This document shows positions 1 through 10,552 of a DNA stretch of 64,000 bases, piece by piece (positions within the stretch are counted from its first letter, which is position 1; each line of letters opens with the position of its first letter). The notes under the pieces were generated by a model. The model saw only the letters and a list, made by a program, of their open reading frames with translations. It had not been told where the DNA came from and ran no database searches. This DNA is from Ursus arctos (lineage: Eukaryota; Chordata; Mammalia; Carnivora; Ursidae): assembly GCF_023065955.2 (NCBI RefSeq), contig NW_026623008.1, forward strand, positions 13,794,501 to 13,858,500, written 5' to 3'. The translations under genes and the position numbers were made by a program.

Positions 1-463
1 AGCAAAGCATGAGGGGTGGACTCTTTAACTAATATATTTCATATCTCTTTGTAAACAGGAAGCACGCTGCTCGCACAGCCAAGCCGCTGATGGGAGGAGG
101 AGGTGGGGAGGAAGGCTGGTTCCTGAACCAACTCGTTCTGGGGGCAGTGATTGTTCATTGCAGTTAATTGAAGAAACCAGCCACCTTCTAAGAAAGAGGT
201 AGGAAGTTAAAACTATGCAGTGAGGAGACTTTTAAACACGCAGAGGTATCATGAATGAAGATGACACTAATGAGTCCTGCTCATTGTGATCTGCTTCCAG
301 TGGTTTCTCCAGCAGTGGGAGTGAGGGACTTTGAGCTATCCCTTTTGCGGAGGGCCTCGTGGAATTAAATCAAGTGGAGGAAGTGCTGCGTCATTTAGGG
401 TTCTTGGTTGCAAGCCACAGAACTGCACTCTCGCTTAGGCAAAACCAAAATACATTAGAAAGA

Positions 464-857
464 TGTTAGGGACCGAATGCTTGTGTTTCCCCAAACTTCA
501 TATGCCGAAAGCCACACCCTCCATGTGACGGTATTTGGAGAGGGGGCACTTGGGGAGTAATTAGGGTTAGATGAAGTCAGGAGGGTGGGGCCCTCATGAT
601 GGGATTTGTGCCCTTATAAGAGGAGACACCAGACGCCTAGCGCTCCCTCCCACCCACAGTGTACTCAAAGAAGAGGTCATGTGAGCCCACGGGGAGATGC
701 CAGCCCGCTACAGGAGAGGCCTCAGAATGAAGCCCACCTACCAGCACCTTGATCTTCGACTTCCCAGCCTCCAGCACTGTGAGAAATAAATGTCTACTGT
801 TTAAGTCACCCAGTCTATGATACTTAGTAATGGCAGCCTGAGGTGACTGCGACACAG
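464..857 (+). mobile_element. MaLR-type LTR (MLT1-like), plus orientation
   Basis: The sequence starts TGTTAGGGACCGAAT and ends GACTGCGACACA. It contains landmarks of this LTR family: CCCCAAACTTCATATG, GGTGGGGCCCTCATGATGGG, CTTATAAGAGG, CTTGATCTTCGACTTCCCAG, and GAAATAAATG as the poly(A) signal, then TAAGTCACCCAGTCTATG. It is an old solo LTR with no coding capacity. Confidence 0.8.
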
Positions 858-1640
858 GATACGGGGGTTCGCTGAATCCAGAGGAAGCTGCAGGGCTGGC
901 TTGGGAAATCAGCAGCAACAAAGGGAGCTCCAGAAGCCCAGCGGGCATGTTGGTACCATTCCTGGGGCCCCCAGCCTGCTGGCCGATTGTTGCCTGCCAC
1001 ATGCGTTTGCAAATAAAGTGTTATCTGAACTACCTCTTTCTTACCACATCGCTCGTTTCTTCTATCAGAACTGCAGAGAACAGTAACTGGCCCTAGAATA
1101 CTCTTAAGGTTACATGTTGTCTAGTTTCCATAGGGATCATAAGACCTGCAAAGCCTGAAATATCTACCCCAGATGTTTGCTGATCCCTGCCACAGACTAA
1201 CATAGGATAGAATGAACCAACGCCCCCCAAAGTTGTATAGTGCACGGGTGGCCTTGCCTGGGGGGAGGCTGGGTGGCAGAAACCACAGCTAAGGTCATGC
1301 TATAGGACAGGTCAGGTTCGCATGCTGCCTCTGTGATGGGTCTGCAGTTTCCAACCCCTTTTTCCATTCTCTGTATCCTTAGTCCATTGACCGAGCTTGA
1401 GTCCTGGACCCATCGCTATGCTGTGGGACAGAGGGTGGAAGGATTGGGCTCTCTTGGCCTCATATACAAGGGTGGGCAAGGGTGCCAGGCATAGCCCTCC
1501 TATAAGACTCCAAGTGGGTTCCTAGACAGGGGGCTTCGGGTCCTAATAGGAGGAAGGGGGAGCTGGATGCTGATCGCCTCAAAGTCTACAAAAGTCTTCA
1601 TAAATACGAACAGCACAATCATTGTCTTAGGACCCATCAA
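858..1640. other. Intergenic, no gene or clear repeat seen
   Basis: I see no splice-flanked frame of recognisable protein and no repeat I can name. The start of the window (1-463) is likewise unassigned. Confidence 0.5.
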
Positions 1641-2395
1641 GGTAGACACGGCTGTCTCATTCATTCATTGTCATGCCTCATGCCCAGAATCTTCTCTCCT
1701 GGCTGCAACCCTAGCCCGGCCAATGTCATTGTCATCTCTCCCCTGCATCATTGCAACAGCTGCTATCTTATCCTTCTCCCTCCTTCCAGCCTTGCTTACT
1801 GCAGTCTGTTCTCCACACAGCTTTCAGAATATTCCTTCTACTGTTTATTTCACCGTAAACTCCAAGTCAGGTTATATCATATCTCTGTTCATGCTGTCTA
1901 GTGGCTTCCTATGCAACTCTGTCAAAGCCAAAACTGTCACCATGGCCGACCAGGGCGAGATCTGTCCCTATACCGCACAGGCTCTCTGATCTTACCTCCT
2001 ACCATTCTTCCCCGCACTCCCTCTGTTCCAGCCACACCGGCCTCCTGGCCATCCCTCCAATTGTGCAAGCATTGTCTTGCCTCAAGGCCTTTGATCTTGC
2101 CCTTCCTTCTGCCTAGAATTCTGTTCCCTCAGATAGCAGCAGGCCTTCATCCCACGAGTCCCTCAGTCCTTGTTCAAAGGTCTTCTCAGCAGGGAGGGTG
2201 TCCTCGACTACCCTGTGACCTTTATCTCCCTCACCCTGTCCTCTCTTGTCCTAACATCTCTCACCAGCGGATACGTTATACGCGACTGTTCATTCGTTTG
2301 TGGTCCGTGTGTCATCTCGGAGAGTAAATTCCACAAGGGCCACCGTGTCACCGTGAGCTCGGCCTGGAACACAGCAGCACTCGATGAATAGATGT
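1640..2395 (+). mobile_element. LINE2 fragment, plus orientation
   Basis: Diverged LINE2 3' region: CCTTCCAGCC...GTTCCAGCCACACCGGCC, TGCCTCAAGGCCTTTGA, then GAGTAAATTCCACAAGGG and an ending like CACTCGATGAATAGATG. Open frames of 70-140 codons here come from this degraded element and are not genes. Confidence 0.7.
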
Positions 2396-3039
2396 TAAAT
2401 GGAAGAATCGTGGCCCAGGAAGGGCCACTGCTTCCCTCAAACCCTGGGAAGCTCTGGGCCCTGAAGCCCCCGAGAGTGTGAAAATGACCCTCTTTTCCCC
2501 ACCCTCGGAATGTTGATCTTGACTTCCCTCACTTCACACTGGGGGAATTTCCAGACTATAAAACTAAAAGCTGAAGGCCTTGACCTTTTTAAACCCCCAA
2601 AGCCTCAAGAGCAGGGAAAGGGGGATGAGTCCTACAGCAGGGTCAAAACAATTTTCTGTTTCTCGTCCCTATGACCCTGCTTTATTTTTCTTCATAGCAT
2701 TTGAAACCGAGCTGAAGGCCCATCCAGACACTTGGCTGCTTCTGTATTTTATGTCTGTTTTTCTGAAACTCTCTTTCTTCTGATTTTCCTTGGGAGTCAC
2801 CACCCTTCATCCCCGACTCCCTCAGTTCAAATGACTTGGTTAGCCTAACTCTCAAGAGCTCCAAGAAGGGGCACGCAGACAAGTCCACACTAGTCAGTCT
2901 GTTTTATCCCCCCACTGCAGTGACTGCTTTGAGAATGGCCATGTGACCCCATTGAGACAAAAGAGAATCAGGACCAATTTAAGTCAATGGGACTGCTGGA
3001 GAAATAGAGCATCTTTTTTCTGCCAATTTTGGGGTGTGG
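2396..3039. other. Intergenic, nothing recognised
   Basis: No gene, RNA or named repeat is visible in this stretch. Confidence 0.5.
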
Positions 3040-3230
3040 TTTTTTTTGTTTTTTTAGATTTTATTTATTTGTCAGAGAGAAAGAGGGCACAAGCAGGGGG
3101 AGCGTCAGGCAGAGGAAGAAGCAGGCTTCTCGCTGAGCAGGGAGCCCACTGTGGGACTAGATCCCAGGACCCTGGGATCATGACTGGAGCCAAAGGCAGA
3201 CGCTTAACCAGCTGAGCCCCCCAGGGATCC
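3040..3230 (-). mobile_element. CAN-SINE, minus
   Basis: Reversed CAN-SINE: T-tract and AGATTTTATTTATTTG, GA-rich body, then GATCCCAGGACCCTGGGATCATGAC and an end CTGAGCCCCCCAGGGATCCC. A TTCTGCC repeat on both sides may be the target duplication. Confidence 0.88.
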
Positions 3231-4059
3231 CTTCTGCCGGTTTTACGAGAGAACAAGATGTAAGCCTGGGATTGCTGGTGCCACTGCCACTGCTAGGGAA
3301 GAGCCTTCTTATATAAAGTTTTTTTTTTTTCCTTTGTCTGTAAAGTTTCACACAAAGAGAGAGAGATTGGTCCTGACACCATTAACACCCTGGATCCAGC
3401 CGTATCTGAAGTCAGTGGACTTGCCGATCCATGGTGCCTAAGCCAGCTCGAGCTGCGTTTTCCGTTACTTACCGCCAAGAGATGGTTCCCTTTTTATTCA
3501 CTCTTTCCTCCCAACTCACCGTCCGTTCATTCCCTCGGACTGCTCTCCTGCTAGTAGGAGCCGTATCTCTCGGTCAGACGTCAGGCCCTGAAATGGGACA
3601 CAAAAGCACTTCCTGCTCAAAGCCAAAACAACAGGATGAAGAAGGGGCAAGGTCAGTCCATTTTCCCCCTGTTTCCAAACATTTGGATGCTTGTCAACAC
3701 ACAAACAGACTTCTTGCTTTTGATCTGGTAATTCTGGAGCTCTGTCAATGCCAAAGGGCTTGATTCTCATGCTCTCCTCAGAGCTGTAGGACGTAACTAG
3801 CATTTGCGCAGAACCTGGAGAGAAGGACCCTAAATACATTCGCTGAACTATTTGTCCAGCCTCCTCTTAATCTACTTCAATGACATCATTGTTTTTAGAG
3901 CATTCTGAGCTATTTTTCATTTTTAATGCTAGAAGAATAGAAGTAGACACATGTGGACTGTATCTTTTTAATGTTATAAGAACAGAGGTGGACACATATC
4001 TGGACTTTTCAAAAATATTTCACCTTCATCATTTTTTTTTCTTATGGAAGTGAGAAATG
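3231..4059. other. Intergenic, nothing recognised
   Basis: An internal near-duplication is visible at about 3930-3950 and 3972-3992 (TAGAAGTAGACACATGTGGACT and a variant). No gene or named repeat is seen. Confidence 0.4.
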
Positions 4060-4261
4060 ACTTTTTCTTTTTTAAGATTTTATTTATTTATTCGACAGAG
4101 ATAGAGACAGCCAGCGAGAGAGGGAACACAAGCAGGGGGAGTGGGAGAGGAAGAAGCAGGCTTTCAGCGGAGGAGGCTGATGTGGGGCTCGATCCCAGAA
4201 CTCCAGGATCGCGCCCTGAGCTGAAGGCAGATGCTTAACGACTGAGCCACCCAGGCGCCCC
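4060..4261 (-). mobile_element. CAN-SINE, minus, with 14-base target duplication
   Basis: A complete reversed element from TTTAAGATTTTATTTATTTA to CCACCCAGGCGCCCC. The flanks GGAAGTGAGAAATG (4046-4059 and 4262-4275) are a perfect target-site duplication, so it is a fairly young insertion. Confidence 0.95.
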
Positions 4262-4439
4262 GGAAGTGAGAAATGTCTTAGAAAAATAAAACATTATAGG
4301 AATATATAACACAGGGTACGTCAATTTCCCCACGATGTGACTCTCTAGAGATGGCCAGATTGACAGGGTGCTGGGTACTCTAACACATACTAAAACATAA
4401 AGTTCTTAGACCCCAGTGGATTATCCCACATACATTGTT

Positions 4440-4748
4440 TGTGACTTTTTTCTCTGATAGGTCATGGACAACTCACCATTGTCTTCATATGCCCTTTTAA
4501 AGGCTTGCATCATATTTCATTGTGCACAGGGCTATGCATACTGTCTGAGTTGCCAGCATGTGATAGTTCTGATTTTATCGAAATTCCATCATTTATTTTT
4601 CCACTACATTTTGATGGGTACTTGGGTTATCTCGAATGTTTGCTCTAATAACGCTTTATTTGCATCTTTCTGTGTTGGCTTGCTTGTGGAAGTATGTAGA
4701 ATTTATCTCTAAATGTTGAATTGCTGGGTCAAAAGGTATACCCGTTAA
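4440..4748 (-). mobile_element. L1 fragment, minus
   Basis: Diverged sequence ending with GAATTGCTGGGTCAAAAGGTATA, the familiar reverse-strand L1 3' region. It also has the preceding TTGGGTTATCTCGAATGTTTGC-type landmark. It is non-coding. Confidence 0.55.
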
Positions 4749-4750
4749 AG

Positions 4751-4935
4751 TTTTTTTTTAAAGATTCTATTTATTTATTTGAGAGAGAGAGAGAGCATGA
4801 GCAGGGGGTGGGGGAGGGAGAAGCAGGCTCCCCGATGAGCAGGGAGCCCCGTGGGGCTCCATCCCAGGACCCTGGGATCATGACCTGAGCTGAAGGCAGA
4901 CACTTAACTGACGGACTGAGCCACCCAGGCGCCCC
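4751..4935 (-). mobile_element. CAN-SINE, minus
   Basis: Reversed element with AAAGATTCTATTTATTTATT, GAGAGAGAGAG body and a CCACCCAGGCGCCCC end. The flanks CGTTAAAGTTTT and CGTTAACGTTTT look like the target duplication. Confidence 0.93.
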
Positions 4936-5067
4936 ATCGTTAACGTTTTAATACCGAGGGCCTAACTTTTATTCTCTGCGGAGGTTGTACCGGCTTTTTC
5001 CGATAACGCATGAGGGTGCTTTGGTTGGTAAACTTTTTTTTTCTCACTAATAAAAACCATCAGTAGG

Positions 5068-5420
5068 TGTCTTAATATGTCCGAGCCGCTAGAATAAACT
5101 ACCATAGACTGGGGGGGGGGGGCGTGCATAAACAACAGAAATTTATTTCTCACGGTGGGAGACTGGGAGTCTAAGATCAAGGTGCTGGGAACTGGGCGTC
5201 TGGTGAGAACCTGCTTCCCAGTTCACATACTCCTGTCTTTTTGCCCCCCTCCTGCACTGGGAGGGCCAAGTGAGCTCCCTGAGATGTGTCATCAGGGCAC
5301 TAATCCCATCATGGAGAGCTCTGCCCTCACCGCCTCCCAGAGATCCCACCTCCAAGTCCTGTCCCATCGGGGATTAGATCGCCATCTATTAATTTGACGA
5401 GGACACAAACATTCAGTCAC
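5068..5420 (-). mobile_element. MaLR-type LTR, minus
   Basis: Reverse copy of the LTR family seen at 464-857. Landmarks are TAGAATAAACTACCATAGACTGGG, ACAACAGAAATTTATTTCTCAC, AGATCAAGGTGCTGGG and CCTCCAAGTCCTGTCCCATC. It carries a 12-base G run at 5111-5122. Confidence 0.75.
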
Positions 5421-5720
5421 CGCGGTAGGATTGTGCTGCTCTCTCCCTTGAGGACCTAGTCAGCATCAGGAATGCGTTGCAGTGAGCCATTTCCTTTCAT
5501 TTCATCTCCATCATGTCAGCCAGCAACCAAATTCAAATTGATTTGGCCAAAAGTTGACTTTATGAGGTAAATGGCTTCAGGCAAGGCTGGATTCAGGGCT
5601 CAGATGTTGCCATTGGAACTCATTTTCTGTTTCCCACGGGGTTGGCTTACTTCTGTTCTAGGTCATGCCTCCGGCAGCTCCAGGCTCTCTCCTTTTTTCC
5701 CCCCTCTTTCTTTCCTTTCC

Positions 5721-5845
5721 TTTTTTTTTTTTTTTTTAAGATTTTATTTTTAAGGAACCTCTACACGCAACGTGGGACTCAAAATCACACGCCAGGATCA
5801 AGAGTCCCCGCACGCTCCACCCACTGAGTCAGCCAGGTGCGCCCC
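5721..5845 (-). mobile_element. Short CAN-SINE, minus
   Basis: A long T-tract then AAGATTTTATTTTTAAGGAACC, GGATCAAGAGTCCC and a GCCAGGTGCGCCCC end. The CT-rich body is absent, giving the short form. CAGGCTCTCTCC and CAGGGCTCTCTCC flank it. Confidence 0.85.
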
Positions 5846-6299
5846 CAGGGCTCTCTCCTTTTAGGGGCAGGGCGGTTGCAGGAGCTCCCCCTCTCCTATC
5901 CTCTCAGGTTCAAGTTCTGCACACAAAAGCACGTTTTCTAGGGGTCTGAGCCAAAGTTCTGACAGTCCCTGTTTTTGGACCTGTCATTGACCCGATCACA
6001 GTGACCCAGCAAGTGGGCTGAGTTGATGGGCTTTGCGCTGGGTTGCTCAAGTGCTCCCTGGAGGTGTGGGGGTTAGAGCCCCACCCCCCTCTCGGACACA
6101 GGGCCGGAAAGAAGGAGAGAGGCAGAGGCCCTAAGGAAACTGGGAGTGCTGAATGGTTGCTGGGGAGACGACACTCCGCTCCGGTGGTCACACCGCTTCC
6201 AGTGCTGTCCTGGGGTAAATCCATTCTCCACGCCACAGGCGGAGAGGGGCCCTCCGAAAGGCTGAGCCTTGTTTAAAACTCTTTGGTTGTTCTTCTTTG

Positions 6300-6450
6300 C
6301 CTTCGGGGTAAATTCCACCCTCCTTAACAAGGCCTCCAGGACCTGGCCTCTCCCACCCCCCACACTCCCCAGCATTCCTTAGTGAAGCCAGGCTACATTG
6401 CCTAGTTGTCCAAATATGCCTTGTTCTCTCTCCTACTTCTTGGCTTTTGC
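6300..6450 (+). mobile_element. LINE2 fragment, plus
   Basis: Short diverged match to the LINE2 3' region, recognisable from AAGGCCTCCAGGACCTGGCC. Confidence 0.5.
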
Positions 6451-6464
6451 ATAATAGTCTCGGT

Positions 6465-6570
6465 GATTTATAAAGAACTTACCAAGTGCCAGGCAATGTG
6501 CTAAGCATTACATGTGTATTACATACCCAACGTGAGTCCTCACGACAACTCTGTGAAAGCAGGCAGGGTG
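6465..6570 (-). mobile_element. MIR-type fragment, minus
   Basis: Diverged match with CAAGTGCCAGGCAATGTGCTAAGC and CCTCACGACAACTCTGTG, reverse-strand MIR landmarks. Confidence 0.55.
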
Positions 6571-6854
6571 TACGGGACACGACACACACAGCAGTCGATC
6601 TGCTGGAGTTCAGAGTTAGGCTCGTGTATCAATCATATTTTCGCTTTCTGTATTTTACGATGCTTTCACGTCTTACGGCCTTGCAAATCCTGGAGCGATT
6701 GCCCCTCCCAGGTCTCGCTAATTCTTAGAGGCAGTAAACAACTAGCCTTCCAGCATGCCTCTCCAATACAAACCGGTCAATTCAAAGCCCACACCCCCAA
6801 CCCCTCCTTTATGCAACCCTCCCGCAGCAAGTCAATAGTCCCCCTGCCCTAATC

Positions 6855-6876
6855 TCACACACACACACACACACAG
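6855..6876. repeat. (CA)n microsatellite
   Basis: Eleven or so consecutive CA units. Confidence 0.9.
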
Positions 6877-7160
6877 AGGCCAGGTAATCAGACAACCAGG
6901 GGTCACCCCATGGGCTAGAGCCTGCTGCCATTATTCATACTAGCCAATCTGAAACTCATTCTTTCCCCTGAAAATTGCAATCAAGGCTTTTGCTGGTGCT
7001 TTTTTATTTCTGTCTGACTTGTGCTGGTGCTTTCCCACATGGCTCTGCACAGCATGGGGTGCCCCTGTTCCTTGGGAATTTCAAGTTATAAATCCTTCTT
7101 TCGAAGGCAGTTGTCTCCATGTCTGACATCTCACCATACCTGATTAAAATCACATCATGG

Positions 7161-7354
7161 AGGGGCACCTGGCTGGCTCAGTCGGTAGAACACATGACTC
7201 TTGATCTTAGGGTCGTGAGTTCGAGCCCCACGTTGTGGGTAGAGGTCGCTTTAAAATAAAATTAAATAAATAATAAAATTAAATAAAATTAATAAATTAA
7301 TAATTAATATTATAATAATATAATAATAAATTAAATTAAAATTAAAAATTTTTA
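7161..7354 (+). mobile_element. Short CAN-SINE with expanded AT-rich tail, plus (first of pair 1)
   Basis: The head GGGGCACCTGGCTGGCTCAGTCGG and TTCGAGCCCCACG (B-box region) lead into TTTAAAATAAAATTAAATAA. The tail has grown into about 100 bases of pure A/T (7254-7354). Target copy AAATCACATCATGG precedes it and AAATCAAATCATGG follows. Confidence 0.92.
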
Positions 7355-7369
7355 AAAATCAAATCATGG

Positions 7370-7565
7370 GGAGCGCCTGGGTGGCTCAGTCGTTAAGCAT
7401 CTGCCTTCGGCTCAGGGCGTGATCCCAGAGTCCTGGGATCGAGCCAGCATTGGGCTCCTCTGCTGGGAGCCTGCTTCTTCCTCTCCCACTCCCCCTGCTT
7501 GTGTTCCTTCTCTCATTGGCTGTCTCTCTGTCTGTCAAATAAATAAATAAAATCTTTAAAAAAAC
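7370..7565 (+). mobile_element. CAN-SINE, plus (second of pair 1)
   Basis: Full-length element with GCGCCTGGGTGGCTCAGTCG head and AAATAAATAAATAAAATC tail. AAATCAAATCATGG lies on both sides (7356-7369 and 7566-7579). It sits directly behind the previous SINE and shares its target duplication. Confidence 0.95.
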
Positions 7566-7589
7566 AAATCAAATCATGGATACACCTCA

Positions 7590-7690
7590 CACTAGTTTTA
7601 ATCTCTAACTAGCTGTGTGACCTTGAGCTCAATCTCTGTCTTGAGTTCTCTCTCTCTAAAACAGGGATCACAGTACCTACTTCAAGGACA
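7590..7690 (+). mobile_element. MIR fragment, plus
   Basis: TAACTAGCTGTGTGACCTTGAGC and CAGTACCTACTTCAAGG are core MIR landmarks. Confidence 0.65.
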
Positions 7691-7696
7691 TAGGGA

Positions 7697-7823
7697 GGGC
7701 TGCCTTGGTGGCTCAAGTTGTTAAGCATCTGACTCTTGATCTCAGCTCAGGTCTTTGTCTCAGGGTCCTGAGTTCAAGCCTTGCACTGGGCGTGTGGAGC
7801 CTACTTACAAAAAAAAAAAAAAA
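7697..7823 (+). mobile_element. Short CAN-SINE, plus (first of pair 2)
   Basis: Short form with GGCTGCCTTGGTGGCTCAAG head, TTCAAGCCTTG and a poly(A) tail. ACATAGGGAG precedes it. Confidence 0.88.
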
Positions 7824-7830
7824 AATGTAG

Positions 7831-8011
7831 GGGTGGCCGGGTGGCTCAGTGAGTTAAGCATCTGCCTTCGGCTCAGGTCATGATCCCAGGGTCCTGGGGT
7901 AAAGCCCCGCATCCGGCTCCCTGCTCACTGGGGACTCTGCTTCTCTCTCTCCCTCTGCCCCTCCCCATGTTCATGATCTCTCTCTCAAATAAATAAATAA
8001 AATATTTCTTA
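7831..8011 (+). mobile_element. CAN-SINE, plus (second of pair 2)
   Basis: GTGGCCGGGTGGCTCAGTGAG head, CT-rich body and AAATAAATAAATAAAATATT tail, directly behind the short SINE. The flanks ATGTAGGGGT and ACGTAGGGAA resemble the ACATAGGGAG before the pair. Confidence 0.92.
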
Positions 8012-8102
8012 AAACGTAGGGAAGAATTGTGAAAGACTTTAAAATGGGAAAAAAACCAAACAAAACAAAAAACCATGAATGGGTGTCTGATGATCTCGCC
8101 CA

Positions 8103-8450
8103 TCACAGTTATTGCTACTTTTCATGGTCTTTGAGTTATTTTGCAACTCTGTAAGTCTTGGAAACCGATAGTAATGCAATAATTATTGCTAATAGAAATG
8201 CAAATATTGTATCTGATGAAATGCAGCTGATTTTGCCCTGAGGATATTGACCAGGTTGTCAGTTTTGCATCTATTCGTAAATTTCAGTATCCTTTTCCCA
8301 ATGATCTCTGGTAGCACTTCCAACTTCCCAAAGTTCTGTTCCCACCCATAGTATCTTAGTGGCTCCCTCCTTACTTAAGGAGTGCAATAAAGTCTTTGAC
8401 AATGTTCACGCTGTCTGTCCAAGAGTCAGGATTTTACCATTTTGGACAAT
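8103..8450 (+). repeat. LTR-like terminal repeat, left copy
   Basis: This segment aligns by eye, in direct orientation, with 14689-15025. Shared landmarks in order: TGAGTTATTTTGCA/TGAGCTACTTTACA, AGTAATGCA, GAAATGCAAAT, TATTGACCAGG/TACTGACCAAC, GGCTCCCTCCTTA/GGTTCCCTCATTA, AATAAAGTCTTTGA/CATAAAATCTTTGA and GTCAGGATTTTACC/GTCAAAATTTTACC. An AATAAA near the end suits an LTR. It is probably the 5' LTR of a very old endogenous retrovirus-like element. The outer boundary is uncertain and a SINE interrupts the inner end. Confidence 0.5.
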
Positions 8451-8458
8451 GATCTTTT

Positions 8459-8648
8459 TTTTTTTTAAAGATTTTATTTATTTATTTATAGAGACAGCCA
8501 GCGAGAGAGGGAACACAAGCAGGGGGAGTGGGAGAGGAAGAGGCAGGCTCATAACGGAGGAGCCTGATGTGGGACTCGATCCCAGAACGCTGGGATCACG
8601 CCCTGAGCGGAAGGCAGGCGCTTAACCGCTGTGCCACCCAGGCGCCCC
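8459..8648 (-). mobile_element. CAN-SINE, minus
   Basis: Reversed full element, with TGGACAATGATCTTTT on both sides (8443-8458 and 8650-8665) as target duplication. Confidence 0.95.
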
Positions 8649-9430
8649 ATGGACAATGATCTTTTAATGTTCCACCGAGACATCCTGGAGACCCACCTGA
8701 CAGCTGGGTCGACCTTGCTTGCAGAAGAGCGCCTCGTGGCCGGTCTAAGCGCAGACGTGTCTCCCCTTGGCGCTCCGAAAGAGCCAAACTAGCAAGAGAA
8801 CCTTGCCTTTCCTAACTCTGTTTCTCTCTTCTCTCTCTCTACTAGGTTTGTGTTTTGTTTCTTGTTTTGGCTCATGTACAGCCAATAAATTATTCCCCTT
8901 TTAGTGGTAGCCGTAATGGGGAATTTGATTTTTATGGTCAGAACATTTAGCAATCTCTGTAAATGGGTTAATGGATTATAAGAGATCTATTCTCAGCTGA
9001 GAGACGCAGAGAATCCGGCTTGTTCGTCTTTTTGTCTATTTGAACTCAAATCAATTAAGACTTTTATGCTTGCCAGAAAGGAAAAGAGCTCTTTGATATC
9101 CGGACCAGTGAGTTTTATGTGTTTTTCAGTTTATTCTTGACCCTTGGCTACAGTCGTAGGTTTGAAGCTGGAGGCTTCTGTATGTTTGTGTCTCTGCACT
9201 ACAGAAAGGCCCTTATCTCTTTTGTAAGTATGTAAAGTTTTCCTATCTTTAGAGGGTATTAGTAAATCAGATTATGAAGTCTTCTGAAGTAAAGGAGCTC
9301 TTTTCTGAATCTCACAGAGATTTTTAAAAAGTGATTATATTTCTGAAATATGCATAAATAAGGAAATCGAATCTAATACTTCGATATGTGGTAAGTAAAA
9401 CCTACTATTCTTATAGAAACTCAGAAATGT

Positions 9431-9640
9431 GGGGCGCCTGGGTGGCACAGCGGTTAAGCGTCTGCCTTCGGCTCAGGGCGTGATCCCGGCATTGCGGGAT
9501 CGAGCCCCACGTCAGGCTCCTCCACTATGAGCCGCTTCTTCCTCTCCCGCTCCCCCTGCTTGTGTTCCCTCTCTCGCTGGCTGTCTCTATCTCTGTCGAA
9601 TAAATAAATAAAATCTTAAAAAAAAAAAAAAAGAAAGAAA
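9431..9640 (+). mobile_element. CAN-SINE, plus (first of pair 3)
   Basis: Full element with GGGGCGCCTGGGTGGCACAG head and long A-rich tail with GAAA units. GAAACTCAGAAATGT flanks it (9416-9430 and 9641-9655). Confidence 0.96.
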
Positions 9641-9660
9641 GAAACTCAGAAATGTTTTCC

Positions 9661-9864
9661 GGGGGGCGCCTGGGTGGCGCAGTCGTTAAGCGTCTGCCTT
9701 CGGCTCAGGGCGTGATCCCAGTGTTCTGGGATCGAGCCCCACATCAGGCTCCTCCGCTGGGAGCCTGCTTCTTCCTCTCCCACTCCCCCTGCTTGTGTTC
9801 CCTCTCTCGCTGGCTATCTCTCTCTCTGTCAAATAAATAAATAAAATCTTAAAAAAAAAAAAAA
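9661..9864 (+). mobile_element. CAN-SINE, plus (second of pair 3)
   Basis: Full element almost identical to the one before it and in the same orientation. AGAAATGTTTTC lies on both sides (9649-9660 and 9865-9876). It inserted at the target duplication of the first. Confidence 0.96.
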
Positions 9865-9890
9865 AGAAATGTTTTCAGGATTCAAGTCCA

Positions 9891-10530
9891 TGCATGAAGT
9901 AGGGAGGCTGAAGGGACTCCGTTTTAGAAAGGCTCTGTCTCTGCTGTTTTTCTGCTAGGTCCCACTGACTCGCAATCCATGTTTTGCCTTTGAATAAACC
10001 AAAGACCATTTACTCCCACTTCAAGGGGGAAGCAAGAAACTTCATCATTCTCTGAGCTGTGTCCTAGGCCCCAAACGCCTGATAACACCTAAGATGAGCC
10101 AGATCCCAAATATGTCCCAGGGCATAAGCTTCCAGCAAACCTTGGCTGATTCTGGCCTCAACACCCCCCACCTTCAGTAATGTACAGAATAACGCCTATT
10201 CACCTCTCACTTGCCTTTGATTGGACCCTACCGTGGATTCCTGGAGGAACACGTACCCTAGACCCATTTCTACGATAAACCCCCAGCCCCAAGCCATGAC
10301 CAGACTCATTTTCCTTTCCTTTCCAAGTCTCCCAGACACTCGTCTGCTATCGTCTACCTGTCACTTATACTATGCAATAAGCTGTTTCCACTTTCTCTGG
10401 CTCGCCTCTGGTTTCTCTCTGCAGGAAGCCAGAGATGCTCTTGGCTGGTCCTGTGGGACCCTCCCCTGGGTCCTTGGGGACCCAGCCTGCCTGCATTACA
10501 TATGTAAGATAAACCTTTGGCAGAAAAGGT
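9891..10530 (+). other. Possible solo LTR or other old repeat
   Basis: Unique-looking sequence with CTATGCAATAAGCTGTTTCC followed by CTCTGGTTTCTCTCTGCAGG, an arrangement like the poly(A) region of retroviral LTRs. There is no clear boundary and no second copy in the window, so the call is tentative. Confidence 0.3.
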
Positions 10531-10552
10531 CAGCTTAACAATTTTACTTTAA

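Noticed and set aside
4060..4261. Recurrent frames ending in RSRLPAEEPDVGLDPRTPGSRP-type sequence seen at many sites
   Set aside because: They are translations of reversed CAN-SINEs, which give the same peptide wherever the SINE occurs. They are not a gene family.
7161..7260. tRNA-like A and B boxes in many SINE heads
   Set aside because: They come from the tRNA-derived ancestry of CAN-SINEs. No cloverleaf of a functional tRNA was found.
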